A DNA stretch of 64,000 nt. Origin: Duganella sp. SG902 (lineage in GTDB: Bacteria > Pseudomonadota > Gammaproteobacteria > Burkholderiales > Burkholderiaceae_D). A program made the translations under genes and the position numbers. Location: assembly GCF_013376005.1 (NCBI RefSeq), contig NZ_JABMJK010000002.1, forward strand, positions 620,001 through 684,000, in the 5' to 3' direction. Below the pieces are notes generated by a model, which did no database searches, was not told the DNA's origin, and saw only the letters and a list, made by a program, of their open reading frames with translations. Shown one piece after another: positions 25,738-37,415 of the stretch (positions are counted from its first letter, which is position 1; each line of letters opens with the position of its first letter).

Positions 25738-27390
25738 TTAAATGTGTTGGGCCGCTTTCGCCATGAAGATCAGGCCATTGGTCGAGCTGTCATGACGTTC
25801 CGGTTTCACTTCGCCCGTCAGTTCGGACTGGATATTTTTCGCCAGCACCTTGCCCAGCTCTACGCCCCACTGGTCGAAGCTGTTGACGTCCCAGATCACG
25901 CCCTGCACGAAGGTCTTGTGCTCGTACAGCGCGATCAGCGCGCCCAGCGCGCCCGGCGTCAGCTGGTCCATCAGGATGGTGTTGGACGGACGGTTGCCCG
26001 GGAAGGTCTTGTGCGGCACCAGCGCCTCGATTTCCTCGGCGCTCAGCTTGGCGCCGGCCAGGTCGGCGCGCACTTCATCGGCGGTCTTGCCGGTCATGAA
26101 GGCTTCCGACTGTGCGAAGCAGTTGGCCAGCAGCGCGTCGTGGTGCCCGGCCAGATCGTGCGTGGCGCGCAGGGCGGCGATGAAGTCGATCGGCGTCACG
26201 TCGGTGCCCTGGTGCAGCAACTGGAAGTAGGCGTGCTGCGCGTTGGTGCCGCACTCGCCCCAGACCACCGGGCAGGTGACGGTATCGACCTCGCCGCCGT
26301 CGCGGGTGACCCGCTTGCCGTTCGATTCCATGTCCAGCTGTTGCAGGTAGGCCGGGAAGCGGTTCAGGTCCTGGTGGTATGGCGCGATCGACAGCGAACC
26401 GGCATTCAGGAACTGGCGGTTCCAGAAGCCGACCATGGCCAGCAGCACCGGCATGTTCTGTTCCAGCGGCGCCTCGCGGAAGTGTTCATCCATCGCGTGC
26501 GCGCCGGCCAGGAAGTCGCTGAAGTAGCCGAAGCCCACCGCCAGCGCCACCGACAGGCCGATCGCCGACCATACCGAGTAACGGCCGCCGACCCAGTCCC
26601 AGAACGGGAACATATTGGCGGTGTCGATGCCGAATTCCGCCACCGCCTTGGTGTTGGTGGAGACGGCCACGAAGTGCTTGGCCAGGTCCTCGGCCTTGCC
26701 GCCGTTCTGCAGGAACCAGTTGCGCGCGGTGCCCGCGTTCAGCATGGTCTCGGCGGTGGTGAAGGTCTTGGAGGCGATGATGAACAAGGTCGTTTCGGGA
26801 TTGACCTGCGCCAGCGCGGCGTCCATGTCATGGCCGTCGACGTTGGAGACGAAGTGCATCTTCAGGCGCGGATGCGCGTACGAGCGCAGCGCCAGCACCG
26901 CCATTTTCGGGCCCAGGTCCGAACCGCCGATGCCGATGTTGACCACGTCGGTGATTTGCTTGCCGCTGTAGCCCAGCCACTGGCCGTTGCGTACGCGGTC
27001 GGTGAATTCCTTGACGTGGTCCAGCACCGCGTGCACGTCGGCGTTGACGTCCTGGCCGTCCACCACCAGCGCTTTGCCGCGCGGCATACGGAGCGCGGTG
27101 TGCAGCACGGCGCGTTGTTCGGTAAGATTGATCTTCTCGCCGCTGAGCATGGCGTCGCGCTGGCGTTCCACGCCGCGCTCACGGGCCAGATCCAGCAGCA
27201 GGCCGATGGTGGTGGCGTCCAGCCGGTTCTTCGAATAGTCGAGGAACAGGCCGGCCGCGTCGACCGTCAGTTTGGGGAAACGCTGCGCATCGGCGGCAAA
27301 CAACTGGCGCAATTGCCAGTTCCGGGCGTCGGCGGCGTGGGATTCAAGGGCTTGGAAGCTTGCGGTAGTGGTCAGGGCAGGCTGGCGCAT
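25738..27390 (-). CDS. pgi: Glucose-6-phosphate isomerase
   Basis: Interconverts glucose-6-phosphate and fructose-6-phosphate; 550 residues, typical for the proteobacterial enzyme. The start MRQPALTTTASF is chosen; a 19-residue longer frame would overlap the candidate HexR operator. Signatures are intact: VNIGIGGSDLGPKMAVLALR, SKTFTTAETMLNA, the PGI motif VGGRYSVWSAIGL and the catalytic region LLANCFAQSEAF (each in part). It is divergent from edd with a 191-bp shared promoter region that carries HexR-like sites. In organisms with the ED pathway it recycles fructose-6-phosphate back to the zwf branch. Confidence 0.97.
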   Translation of the reverse strand: MRQPALTTTASFQALESHAADARNWQLRQLFAADAQRFPKLTVDAAGLFLDYSKNRLDATTIGLLLDLARERGVERQRDAMLSGEKINLTEQRAVLHTALRMPRGKALVVDGQDVNADVHAVLDHVKEFTDRVRNGQWLGYSGKQITDVVNIGIGGSDLGPKMAVLALRSYAHPRLKMHFVSNVDGHDMDAALAQVNPETTLFIIASKTFTTAETMLNAGTARNWFLQNGGKAEDLAKHFVAVSTNTKAVAEFGIDTANMFPFWDWVGGRYSVWSAIGLSVALAVGFGYFSDFLAGAHAMDEHFREAPLEQNMPVLLAMVGFWNRQFLNAGSLSIAPYHQDLNRFPAYLQQLDMESNGKRVTRDGGEVDTVTCPVVWGECGTNAQHAYFQLLHQGTDVTPIDFIAALRATHDLAGHHDALLANCFAQSEAFMTGKTADEVRADLAGAKLSAEEIEALVPHKTFPGNRPSNTILMDQLTPGALGALIALYEHKTFVQGVIWDVNSFDQWGVELGKVLAKNIQSELTGEVKPERHDSSTNGLIFMAKAAQHI

Positions 27391-27436
27391 AATATTGTAG
27401 GTAGGAAGGGGATGGTTAAATGATACAGGAAAATCA

Positions 27437-27451
27437 GGTAAATTCACTACG
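27437..27451. promoter_or_regulatory. Weak HexR-like site upstream of pgi
   Basis: GGTAAATTCACTACG matches about 11 of 15 positions of the HexR consensus and lies 47 bases before the pgi start. It overlaps a short perfect hairpin (CACTACG / CGTAGTG, 27445-27462). It is weaker than the site before edd and may be fortuitous. Confidence 0.4.
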
Positions 27452-27541
27452 GTTTCGTAGTGGTCGACTGAATATTTCTGTCCCGGGAGGATGTCGCGAA
27501 GGGCGGTTTAGCCTAAGAAAAGCCAGTGGGGTTTGCGATTT

Positions 27542-27556
27542 TGTAGTAAAATTTCA
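27542..27556. promoter_or_regulatory. Candidate HexR operator upstream of edd-eda
   Basis: TGTAGTAAAATTTCA matches 14 of 15 positions of the HexR consensus TGTARTWWWAYTACA, the best match in the window, 26 bases before the edd start and next to its AAGGA Shine-Dalgarno. This position suits repression of edd-eda. Confidence 0.75.
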
Positions 27557-27581
27557 CGGAAACCATTCATAAGGAACGATC

Positions 27582-29504
<1,923 letters not shown>

Positions 29505-29505
29505 T

Positions 29506-30132
29506 ATGACCCTGTCTCTGCTCGACATTATGCGTACTTCGGCCGTGATCCCCGTGATCGCGATTGATGACCCTGACCATGCAGTCCCGTTGGCGAAAGC
29601 GCTGGTGGCAGGCGGCATCCGCGTGCTGGAAGTGACCCTGCGCACCAAGCATGGCCTCGGCGCGATCAAGGCGATGTCGGAGGTGGAGGGTGCCATCGTT
29701 GGCGTCGGCACCCTGACCCAGCCGGAGGAATTCGCCGCCTCGCGCGACGCCGGCGCGGTGTTCGGCGTATCGCCGGGCCTGACCCCGGCGCTGATCGCCG
29801 CCGCCAAGAGCAGCGGCCTGCCGCTGCTGCCGGGCGTGATGACGCCGTCTGAAGTGATGGTGGCGCGCGAGCAGGGCTTCAAGCAGCTGAAACTGTTCCC
29901 GGCGGTGCCAGCGGGCGGTGTCGGTATGTTGAACGGCATCGGCGGTCCGCTGCCGGACATCACCTTCTGCCCGACCGGCGGCATCTCGATCGAGACCGCG
30001 CCACAGTTCCTGAAACTGAAGAACGTGGCCTGCGTCGGCGGCTCGTGGCTGACGCCGAAGGACCTGATGGCCAACGGTGAGTGGGACAAAATCACCGAGC
30101 TGGCCAAGGCGGCCAGCGCCCTGCGCGCCTGA
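29506..30132 (+). CDS. eda: KDPG/KHG aldolase
   Basis: Class I aldolase that splits KDPG into pyruvate and glyceraldehyde-3-phosphate, completing the ED pathway; 208 residues, as expected. Conserved features: VIPVIAIDDPDHAVPLAKALVAGGIRVLEVTLRT (in part; substrate Glu in the LEVTLRT strand), VGVGTLTQPEEF, and the Schiff-base Lys in the QLKLFPA motif (GFKQLKLFPAVPAGG). The start at 29506, 1 base after the edd stop, gives the family N-terminus; in-frame ATGs at 29497 and 29434 lie within edd. A strong terminator follows. Confidence 0.97.
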   Translation: MTLSLLDIMRTSAVIPVIAIDDPDHAVPLAKALVAGGIRVLEVTLRTKHGLGAIKAMSEVEGAIVGVGTLTQPEEFAASRDAGAVFGVSPGLTPALIAAAKSSGLPLLPGVMTPSEVMVAREQGFKQLKLFPAVPAGGVGMLNGIGGPLPDITFCPTGGISIETAPQFLKLKNVACVGGSWLTPKDLMANGEWDKITELAKAASALRA

Positions 30133-30137
30133 ACCCC

Positions 30138-30166
30138 GAAAACGACGCCGCGGCGTCGTTTTTTTA
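30138..30166 (+). terminator. Rho-independent terminator after eda
   Basis: A perfect 20-bp palindrome AACGACGCCG/CGGCGTCGTT (30141-30160) followed by a T run to 30165, starting 8 bases after the eda stop. The A residues on the left side and the convergent LysR gene ending at 30164 suggest bidirectional use. Confidence 0.9.
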
Positions 30167-31057
30167 TAGGCTGCCGGCGATGTGGTCGCGCAGCCATTGG
30201 TGGGCGGGGTCGCGCTGGGAGCGTTCGTGCCACAGCATCACCATCTCGTAGCCGGGGATGTCGACTGGCGGCGCCACCACGCGCAAGGCCGGGTTGTCGC
30301 GTACCAGCCGCTCGGGCAGCATCGCGACCAGGTCGGTGCCGGTCAGCGCCGAGATCACGAACAGGAAGTGCGGCACCGACAGCGCCACGCGCCGCGTCAT
30401 GCCGGCTTCCGCCAGCACTTTGTCGGTGACGCCGCTGAAGCCGCCACCGTCCGGCGATACGATCACGTGTTCCAGTTCGCAGAATTGTTTGAGCGTCGGC
30501 TTGCGTTTGAGACGCGGGTGGCTGGCGCGGCCTGCCAGGACGTAGCGTTCCTTGAACAGCAGGCGGTGGCGCATGCCCGGCGGGGCGCCATCGCTGGTGT
30601 GGAAGGCGAGGTCGATGATGCCTTGCTCCGCCTGCCGCGCGATGTGCGGCGGTGCCATTTCCAGCACCGCCAGCCGCGTGCCCGGCGCCGCACGCCGCAG
30701 CCCGGCCATGGCCGGCAGCAGGATGGTCGATTCGCCATAGTCGGTGGCTGCCACGCGCCAGGTGTTGGTCGCTCGCGCCGGATCGAAGGCGGCGGCGGGG
30801 GAGACGGCAAGGCTCAGTGCCTCCAGCGCTTGCCGCAGCGGCTCGCGCAGGGCTTCGGCGCGCGCCGTCGGGCGCATGCCGCGTGGCCCTGGCAGCAGCA
30901 ATGGATCGCCAAAGATGTCGCGCAGCTTGGCCAGGTGCACGCTGATCGACGGCTGTGAAAAGTGCAGCCGCTCCGCCGCGCGGGTGACGTTATGCTCGGC
31001 CAGCAGCACGTCCAGCGTCACCAGCAGGTTCAGGTCCAGGCTTCTGAGATTAATCAT
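30164..31057 (-). CDS. LysR-family transcriptional regulator
   Basis: 297-residue LysR regulator. The N-terminal winged helix (LDLNLLVTLDVLLAEHNVTRAAERLHFSQPSISVHLAKLR, in part) is canonical; the effector domain spans about 90-297 (DFV-like SPDGGGFSGVT and VPHFLFVISALTGTDLVAMLPERLV). It is most like the NodD/NahR-type subgroup, which responds to aromatic or other small ligands. It is divergent from the quinone reductase gene with 79 bp between starts, so that gene is the likely target. The ligand is unknown. Confidence 0.92.
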   Translation of the reverse strand: MINLRSLDLNLLVTLDVLLAEHNVTRAAERLHFSQPSISVHLAKLRDIFGDPLLLPGPRGMRPTARAEALREPLRQALEALSLAVSPAAAFDPARATNTWRVAATDYGESTILLPAMAGLRRAAPGTRLAVLEMAPPHIARQAEQGIIDLAFHTSDGAPPGMRHRLLFKERYVLAGRASHPRLKRKPTLKQFCELEHVIVSPDGGGFSGVTDKVLAEAGMTRRVALSVPHFLFVISALTGTDLVAMLPERLVRDNPALRVVAPPVDIPGYEMVMLWHERSQRDPAHQWLRDHIAGSL

Positions 31058-31136
31058 TGTAATAGCTGGAATATCGGGAATTCATTTCTACTATACCTGA
31101 TGGCGCCGTATTCTGAGGTTTTTTAAGGAGCCTCTG

Positions 31137-31868
31137 ATGAACGTCCTGATTGTTTATGCCCACCCGGATCCCCATTCGCTGAATGCCTCGCTGAAGAACT
31201 ACGCTGTTCAGCATCTGGAAGCGGCCGGTCATACGGTGCAGGTGTCCGACCTGTATGCGATGGAGTGGAATGCCACGCTGTCCGCCAGCGAAATCCCCGA
31301 ACGCGAGCATCACCGCGCCGACGTCCTGCGCGAGCAGGAAAAACTGCGCTGGGCCGATACGGTGATCTTCCAGTTCCCGCTGTGGTGGTTCTCCATGCCC
31401 GCCATCATGAAAGGTTGGTTCGATCGCGTCTACACGCTCGGTTTCGGTTACGGCGTCGGTGAGCATTCCGACCGCCGCTGGGGCGACCGCTATGGAGAAG
31501 GCTCGCTGGCCGGCAAGCGCGCCATGCTGATGGTGACCACGGGCGGCTGGGAATCGCACTACGGCCCGCGCGGCATCAACGGCGCGATCGACGATCTGCT
31601 GTTCCCGATCCAGCACGGCATGCTGTTCTATCCGGGCATGGACGTGCTGCCGCCCTTCCTGCTGTACCGTACCCGTAGCGTGGATGAGGCGCGCTTCGCG
31701 GCCATCCGCGAGGAACTGGGCCGCCGGCTGGATACGCTGGAGACAACCCCACCCATCCCGTACCGCCGCCAGAACCACGGCGATTACGAGATTCCGGCCA
31801 TGACCCTGAAGTCAGACCTGGCGCCCGGCGTGGTCGGCTTCAAGGCGCATCTGCAGGCCGATCGGTGA
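31137..31868 (+). CDS. NAD(P)H:quinone oxidoreductase, flavodoxin fold (NQO1/MdaB type)
   Basis: 243-residue flavoprotein predicted to reduce quinones by two electrons. The N-terminal VLIVYAHPDPHSLNASL is the FMN/FAD phosphate-binding loop; FQFPLWWFSMPAIMKGWFDRV is the isoalloxazine-contact segment and LMVTTGGWESHYGPRG the third flavin loop (given in part). AAGGAG-type Shine-Dalgarno (TTAAGGAGCC) precedes the start. Divergent from a LysR regulator, the usual arrangement for an inducible detoxification enzyme. Its last 57 bases overlap the 3' end of the convergent P450 gene. Confidence 0.92.
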   Translation: MNVLIVYAHPDPHSLNASLKNYAVQHLEAAGHTVQVSDLYAMEWNATLSASEIPEREHHRADVLREQEKLRWADTVIFQFPLWWFSMPAIMKGWFDRVYTLGFGYGVGEHSDRRWGDRYGEGSLAGKRAMLMVTTGGWESHYGPRGINGAIDDLLFPIQHGMLFYPGMDVLPPFLLYRTRSVDEARFAAIREELGRRLDTLETTPPIPYRRQNHGDYEIPAMTLKSDLAPGVVGFKAHLQADR

Positions 31869-33248
31869 CATGGTGAAGCCCATCAGCTCTTCCGGTGGCT
31901 GACTGGTGGCCGTGGCGATCGACTGGATCGTAAAGCTGGACAGCAGCATGGCGCTGGCCAGTTTGATTTCCAGCAGCGCCAGATAGCGCCCCGGGCAGGT
32001 GCGCACGCCGGCTCCGAAAGGCATGGAAACGTGTTTGTTGATCGCCTGCTCGCTGCCGGCCAGCCAGCGCTCCGGCTTGAAGTCCGCCGCATCCGGCACG
32101 TGCTCATCCGAGACGCTGTCGTGGCGCATCACACACCATAGCAAGCCGCCTTTCGGCACCTGCACGTCGCCCACCACCGTGTCCCGCAGCGCCTCCAGCG
32201 GGATGAAGGGGGCAACCGGCTTGAGGCGCATGGCTTCCTGGGCGCAGGCATCCAGATAGTCCAGGCCATCCATCTGCTCGATGCTGAACGCGGCGGGATC
32301 TGGCGCCACGCGCAGCACTTCTTCACGCGCTTTCTGCATGGCGGCCGGCTTCTGCTGCAACAAGTAGAGCATCCACGCCAGCGTGTTGCTGGTGGTGTCT
32401 TCGCCGGCCAGCAGCATGGTGGTGACATTGCCTGCCACCGCCTTGTCATCAACGCCGCTGCCGCCTTCGTCGGCCGCGCAGATCATCGCTTCCAGCAGAT
32501 TGGATGGGCGCTGGCGCCGCGCCGGCTCCGCCGCCAGCCGCGCCCGGGCGGCGGCGATCAGCTCATCGACCGACTGGCGCAGCGCCAGCAGGCAGCTGTC
32601 GAGATGGCGGTCCTGCGGCAGCTTGACGTAGCGCCAGTAGGGGAACAGCGCGATGGAACGCCGCGCCACCGCCGGCAGCACCACATCCATGTGGCGCTGG
32701 ATCACGTCCTCGCCGCCGTCGATGGTATTCACCTCGGTGCCGAACGCCAGCCCGGCGATGATGTCGACGCTGTAGCGTTTCAGGTCTTCCGCCAGGTCGA
32801 TGGTGCTGCCGTCGCGCGCGGCCTGCTGCCAGCGGCGCCGCAGGCGCTGGACCACCGCCACCAGCGATGGGAAGTAGGCCTTGACCGCATGCGGCGCCAG
32901 CGCGGCCATCACCATGCGCCGCTGGTCGCGCCATGCCGTGCCTTCGGCCAGGAATACGCCGGGCAGTCCGCCCATTTCGTCCGAGATCTGTGCCGTGATC
33001 GATGGGCGGCGGAAGCCATCCGGCCGGTCGCGCAGCACAGCGCTCACCAGCTCGTGGCTGGCCACCACCAATATCGGCGCGCGCCCAAAGCGCATCGTGA
33101 ACAGTGGTCCGTACTGCTTGCTCCACGCTTCCACGTCCTGGTGAATGCGCAAAGGCCGCATCTGCGGCAGGTTGCCCGCCAGCGGCCACGGACGCGGGCC
33201 GGGCAGGTCGTACATATGACGGAGTTCGGCGGCAATGGCGTTCTGCAT
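31812..33248 (-). CDS. Cytochrome P450
   Basis: 478-residue soluble P450 monooxygenase without a membrane anchor. Diagnostic motifs in order: oxygen-binding I-helix AGEDTTSNT, K-helix EAMR (E-x2-R), PERW region, and heme loop FGAGVRTCPGRYLA with the thiolate Cys. Length and the LPGPRPWPLAGNLPQ N-terminus resemble bacterial CYP102-heme-domain-like or CYP110-like enzymes; the exact subfamily and substrate are unclear. No ferredoxin or reductase gene is adjacent, so redox partners must come from elsewhere. Divergent from an AraC regulator, which probably controls it. The C-terminal 19 codons overlap the quinone reductase gene on the other strand. Confidence 0.93.
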   Translation of the reverse strand: MQNAIAAELRHMYDLPGPRPWPLAGNLPQMRPLRIHQDVEAWSKQYGPLFTMRFGRAPILVVASHELVSAVLRDRPDGFRRPSITAQISDEMGGLPGVFLAEGTAWRDQRRMVMAALAPHAVKAYFPSLVAVVQRLRRRWQQAARDGSTIDLAEDLKRYSVDIIAGLAFGTEVNTIDGGEDVIQRHMDVVLPAVARRSIALFPYWRYVKLPQDRHLDSCLLALRQSVDELIAAARARLAAEPARRQRPSNLLEAMICAADEGGSGVDDKAVAGNVTTMLLAGEDTTSNTLAWMLYLLQQKPAAMQKAREEVLRVAPDPAAFSIEQMDGLDYLDACAQEAMRLKPVAPFIPLEALRDTVVGDVQVPKGGLLWCVMRHDSVSDEHVPDAADFKPERWLAGSEQAINKHVSMPFGAGVRTCPGRYLALLEIKLASAMLLSSFTIQSIATATSQPPEELMGFTMSPIGLQMRLEADHAGRQV

Positions 33249-33336
33249 ATCGGCTTCCTCGGATGACGGTGCCTTAGTGTGCGCCGGTCAACGGTGCAAG
33301 TATTGAACGATTCCGACATGGTATAAACTATTTGGC

Positions 33337-34172
33337 ATGCAGCCCGCCGAGCCAACCACACGCCTGATCTTCCCGCGCAAGTCGCTGGCGTCCTGCGTGC
33401 GCGCCTACGTTGTGCGCAGCACGGTGGAGGCGCCGCTCAGCAATGCGCAGGACCGCTACAACCATTTTCCCGCCACCCCGCATTGCTCGGTCACCTTCTA
33501 TATCGAAGGCGAGGCCGAAGTGGTGGAACCGCCCGACGCGCCGCAGGACCGCATCCGCGTGGTGTTCTGCGGTCCGCAAACGCGGCCGCTGATGACCTAC
33601 AATCCCGGCCCGGTGCGGGTGCTGATGGTGATGTTCTACCCGCAGGTGCTGCACGCCATGTTCGGTGTCGATGTATCGCAATGGGTGGACCGCTGGGCGC
33701 CGGTGGAGCAGGTGCTGGGCGCGGAATGGCAAGTCCTGTCGGATGCCGTGCTGAACGCGCCCGGCGACGGCCTGCGGCTGCTGGAAGATTTCCTCGAACC
33801 GCGCTGGCAGGTGGCACGTCCCGGCGGCGCCGGCGCCATGGCCGGCGACTGGGTACGCCATCTGGCCGCGCAAGCCGCCGACACCGCGCTGGGACGCGGC
33901 GTGCGCAGCATCGAGCGCCGCATCAAAGCCAGTGCCGGCCAGCCGCTGCGCAAGCTGCTGCGCCTGCAGCGCGCCGAGCTTTCCTTCTTTGAAGCGCGCG
34001 AGGAATTCATGAACGGCAAAGCCGTATGGTCCGACATCGCCGCGCGCGGCGGCTATTCCGATCAGGCGCACCTGTGCCGTGAAGCGCGCGAAATCACCGG
34101 CCACACGCCGGGCGAACTGGCGCGCGTGCTGGCCTCCACCGACGAGCGTTACTGGATTTACCGCATCTGGAA

Positions 34173-34176
<4 letters not shown>
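33337..34176 (+). CDS. AraC-family transcriptional regulator
   Basis: 279-residue regulator. The N-terminal ~150 residues form a cupin-like sensing domain (YNHFPATPHCSVTFYIEGEAE, given in part; VVFCGPQTRPLMTYNPGPVRVLMV), of the type seen in AraC proteins with a DUF6597-like N-terminus. The C-terminal DNA-binding part has RSIERRIKASAGQPLRKLLRLQRAE and DIAARGGYSDQAHLCREAREITGHTPGEL, the second helix-turn-helix. Divergent from the P450 gene (88 bp between starts), so probably its activator. Its stop overlaps that of the diguanylate cyclase on the other strand. Confidence 0.9.
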
Positions 34177-35114
<938 letters not shown>

Positions 35115-35121
35115 GATCGCC

Positions 35122-35748
35122 TCACCCCTGGCCCATCGCGCGGGCGATGTAGAGGTTGATCTGCTCCTGCAGGTCGTGCAGCGCCGAGATATCCAGCACG
35201 AAGGCGACATAGCCGTGGATCTGGTGCCTCTCCAGCAGGAAGTCGATATGCAGCATCAGCACCACGCCATCGGCCTGGCTGCCGGTGGCGGTCAGGATCT
35301 CGTCGCTGGTGCCGAGGTGGTACCGCGGCAGCGAGCCTTGCAGCTCGCGCTGGAAAATATTGGCCAGCGTGCCGACGCAGGAGTTCAGCATGATGTTGCC
35401 GATCTCGCACATGGCTTCCTGCTCCATCTCGGTCAGTTCCTTGAGCGGCACGGCCTCGCCCACCATCAGCCGCACGATCTCCAGGCTTTTATCTTCCGGG
35501 AACATGAGGATGGCTTCGGTCTCGAAGGCGCCGCCGAAATGCTGGCTGACGCCGCAGATGCGCTCCGGCAGGCTGTCGGTCTTGCCCAGCAGGCGCGCCG
35601 CCTCGGCCCGCGGGATGAAGCTGATCGACGGCACCGACATGCGCACCGCCTCGTTGACGATGGTGCTCATCGAGGCCGCGGCCTGGCCGACGCCGATGTT
35701 GAAGATCTCGATCAGCGCATCGTTTTCCAGCGCGGACAGGTTAAACAT
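35122..35748 (-). CDS. CheC-like phosphatase
   Basis: 208-residue CheC/CheX-type protein that dephosphorylates CheY-like receivers. Both consensus active-site helices are present: ALIEIFNIGVGQAA (E-x2-N, near residues 11-24) and EAMCEIGNIMLNSC (E-x2-N, near 110-123), as in bifunctional CheC. Two bases separate it from the receiver gene upstream and 7 from the diguanylate cyclase downstream, so the natural substrate is probably the adjacent single-domain receiver. CheC is less common in betaproteobacteria than CheZ. Confidence 0.9.
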   Translation of the reverse strand: MFNLSALENDALIEIFNIGVGQAAASMSTIVNEAVRMSVPSISFIPRAEAARLLGKTDSLPERICGVSQHFGGAFETEAILMFPEDKSLEIVRLMVGEAVPLKELTEMEQEAMCEIGNIMLNSCVGTLANIFQRELQGSLPRYHLGTSDEILTATGSQADGVVLMLHIDFLLERHQIHGYVAFVLDISALHDLQEQINLYIARAMGQG

Positions 35749-35750
35749 GA

Positions 35751-36113
35751 TTACGCTTCCAGCGTGGCCACCAGCTGGGCGATGCGCGCCTCGGTGATCG
35801 GCTTCTCGACAAAGCCGATGCCCATGGCGGTGGCGCGCTCGCGCGTGGACGTCTGCACGTTGGCGGTCAGCAGCGAGATCGGCACCGAAGGGAATTCCTG
35901 GCGCAGCTGCTCGGCGGCGGCCATGCCACCCATGCCGGGCATGTTGACGTCCATCAGGATCAGGTCGGGGCTGACGTCGCGCGCCTTGAGCAGCGACTCC
36001 TCGCCGGTGCCGGCTTCCTCGACGATCCAGTCGGCGTGCAGGCCGGCGATATACTGGCGCGCCATCATGCGCGAGACGCGGCTGTCATCGACAATCAGGA
36101 CGGTTTTGGTCAT
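35751..36113 (-). CDS. Single-domain CheY-like response regulator
   Basis: 120-residue receiver domain with no output domain. Acidic pocket DD (residues 9-10), phospho-acceptor Asp55 in LILMDVNMPG, the Thr of LLTAN and the Lys of VEKPI are all present. Three ATGs lie close together (36128, 36119, 36113); the last is preferred because GAGAG sits 8 bases upstream. First gene of an operon with cheC and a diguanylate cyclase, suggesting a small phospho-relay feeding c-di-GMP or motility control. No histidine kinase is adjacent. Confidence 0.9.
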   Translation of the reverse strand: MTKTVLIVDDSRVSRMMARQYIAGLHADWIVEEAGTGEESLLKARDVSPDLILMDVNMPGMGGMAAAEQLRQEFPSVPISLLTANVQTSTRERATAMGIGFVEKPITEARIAQLVATLEA

Positions 36114-36352
36114 GGTCATGTCTCTCATCCCCGGCGATCTTTACGGACCTTGTTATGGTTTCATTCTCGCATATCCGGCGCGCTTGGCGATGGCCGGTGT
36201 TGCTTACTTTGTACGCTTTTGTACAGTTCTACAAGTCTGGCGCGGCAGGGGCTTGTCAGTGTTGTCTCAGCGCAATTTTTGAGTAAAAAGCGGGGTGGTA
36301 AAATAGCGCCATTCGCTTCCCCTCTCTTATCTGCTTCTCTTATCTATTTATC

Positions 36353-37030
36353 ATGACCCAAGACGAACTGAAACAAGCCGTAGCCCGTGCCGCCATTGCC
36401 TATGTGGTGGAGAACGAGATCATCGGCGTCGGCACCGGCTCCACCGCCAACTTCTTCATCGATGAACTGGCCAAGATCAAAGACAAGATCAAGGGCACGG
36501 TGGCCTCGTCCGAAGCCACCGCCGCCCGGCTGCGCGGCCACGGCATCGAAGTGTTCGATCTGAACGACGTGTCGGAGATGGCGGTCTACATTGACGGCGC
36601 CGATGAAATCGATAACAGCGGCGCCATGATCAAGGGCGGCGGCGCGGCGCTGACGCGCGAGAAGATCGTGGCCTCGGTGGCCCGGCAGTTCGTCTGCATC
36701 GCCGACGGTTCCAAGCTGGTGGACGTGATGGGCAAGTTCCCGTTGCCGGTGGAAGTGATCCCGATGGCGCGCGCCTCGGTGGCGCGCGAGCTGGCCAAGC
36801 TGGGCGGCACGCCCAAGCTGCGCCTGAAGCCAGGCACGGACGAAGCGTTCGTGACCGACAACGGCGGTTATCTGCTGGATGTGGCGGGGTTGTCGATTAC
36901 CGAGCCGAAGGCGCTGGAGGAGAAGATCAACCAGATCGTCGGTGTGATTGCGGTCGGCCTGTTCGCCGCGCGCGGCGCCAATGTCTGCCTGCTGGGGACT
37001 GCGGAAGGGGTGAAGACGCTGAAGTTCTAA
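36353..37030 (+). CDS. rpiA: Ribose-5-phosphate isomerase A
   Basis: Interconverts ribose-5-phosphate and ribulose-5-phosphate; 225 residues, the usual RpiA size. Phosphate loop [15 protein letters not shown], active-site DGADEID and [14 protein letters not shown], and the C-terminal EGVKTLKF are all conserved. It is transcribed alone from a 224-bp upstream region; a paired REP-like repeat follows its stop. Functionally part of the pentose-phosphate branch with tal and zwf elsewhere in the window. Confidence 0.97.
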   Translation: MTQDELKQAVARAAIAYVVENEIIGVGTGSTANFFIDELAKIKDKIKGTVASSEATAARLRGHGIEVFDLNDVSEMAVYIDGADEIDNSGAMIKGGGAALTREKIVASVARQFVCIADGSKLVDVMGKFPLPVEVIPMARASVARELAKLGGTPKLRLKPGTDEAFVTDNGGYLLDVAGLSITEPKALEEKINQIVGVIAVGLFAARGANVCLLGTAEGVKTLKF

Positions 37031-37037
37031 AACGCTT

Positions 37038-37103
37038 GTCGTCCCGGCGCACGCCGGGACCCATGCTGAGTGTCTATGGATCCCGGCCTGCGCCGGGATG
37101 ACG
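37038..37103. repeat. Paired dispersed palindromic repeat between rpiA and yggX
   Basis: Two inverted 26-27-bp palindromes (37038-37063, core GTCCCGGCGCACGCCGGGAC; 37077-37103, core ATCCCGGCCTGCGCCGGGAT) fill the 77-bp gap between the convergent stops of rpiA and yggX. Same family as at 25644-25727. The paired hairpins could serve as a bidirectional terminator. Confidence 0.8.
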
Positions 37104-37107
37104 GGGC

Positions 37108-37380
37108 TTACTCGGCCGGCGGCACGTAGCCTTGCGCCATGTCGGCGCCGTCGCCGAAGAAGTGTTTCTCCATCTGCGCGGCCAGGTACTTGCGGGCGCG
37201 CTGGTCGGCCAGGTTCAGGCGGTTTTCGTTGACCAGCATGGTCTGGTGCTTGAGCCATGCGGCCCAGGCCTCCTTCGACACCTGCTCGTAAATCTTCTTA
37301 CCCAGTTCACCCGGATACGGCGGAAAATCCAAACCCTCGGCTTCCTTGTTGAGTTTAATGCATTGAACGGTGCGGGCCAT
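37108..37380 (-). CDS. yggX: Fe(2+)-trafficking / oxidative damage protection protein YggX
   Basis: 90-residue cytosolic protein of the YggX family, linked to iron handling and protection of Fe-S clusters from superoxide. The N-terminus [31 protein letters not shown] pattern (here given in part) with the conserved Cys7 and the segment [23 protein letters not shown] are diagnostic. It lies 35 bases downstream of argA on the same strand and may share its message. Confidence 0.95.
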   Translation of the reverse strand: MARTVQCIKLNKEAEGLDFPPYPGELGKKIYEQVSKEAWAAWLKHQTMLVNENRLNLADQRARKYLAAQMEKHFFGDGADMAQGYVPPAE

Positions 37381-37415
37381 CGGGTTGCTCCTAAAGCTTT
37401 GTCAGAAAAACGAGA

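Noticed and set aside
24682..27423. Open frame of about 910 codons antisense to the lactonase and pgi genes, and a similar one antisense to edd (27567-30233)
   Set aside because: They span several genes and intergenic repeats, carry no recognisable domain and lack credible ribosome sites.
27445..27462. CACTACG/CGTAGTG hairpin upstream of pgi as an attenuator or terminator
   Set aside because: Only 7 bp with no T run; more likely part of a weak HexR-like operator or chance.
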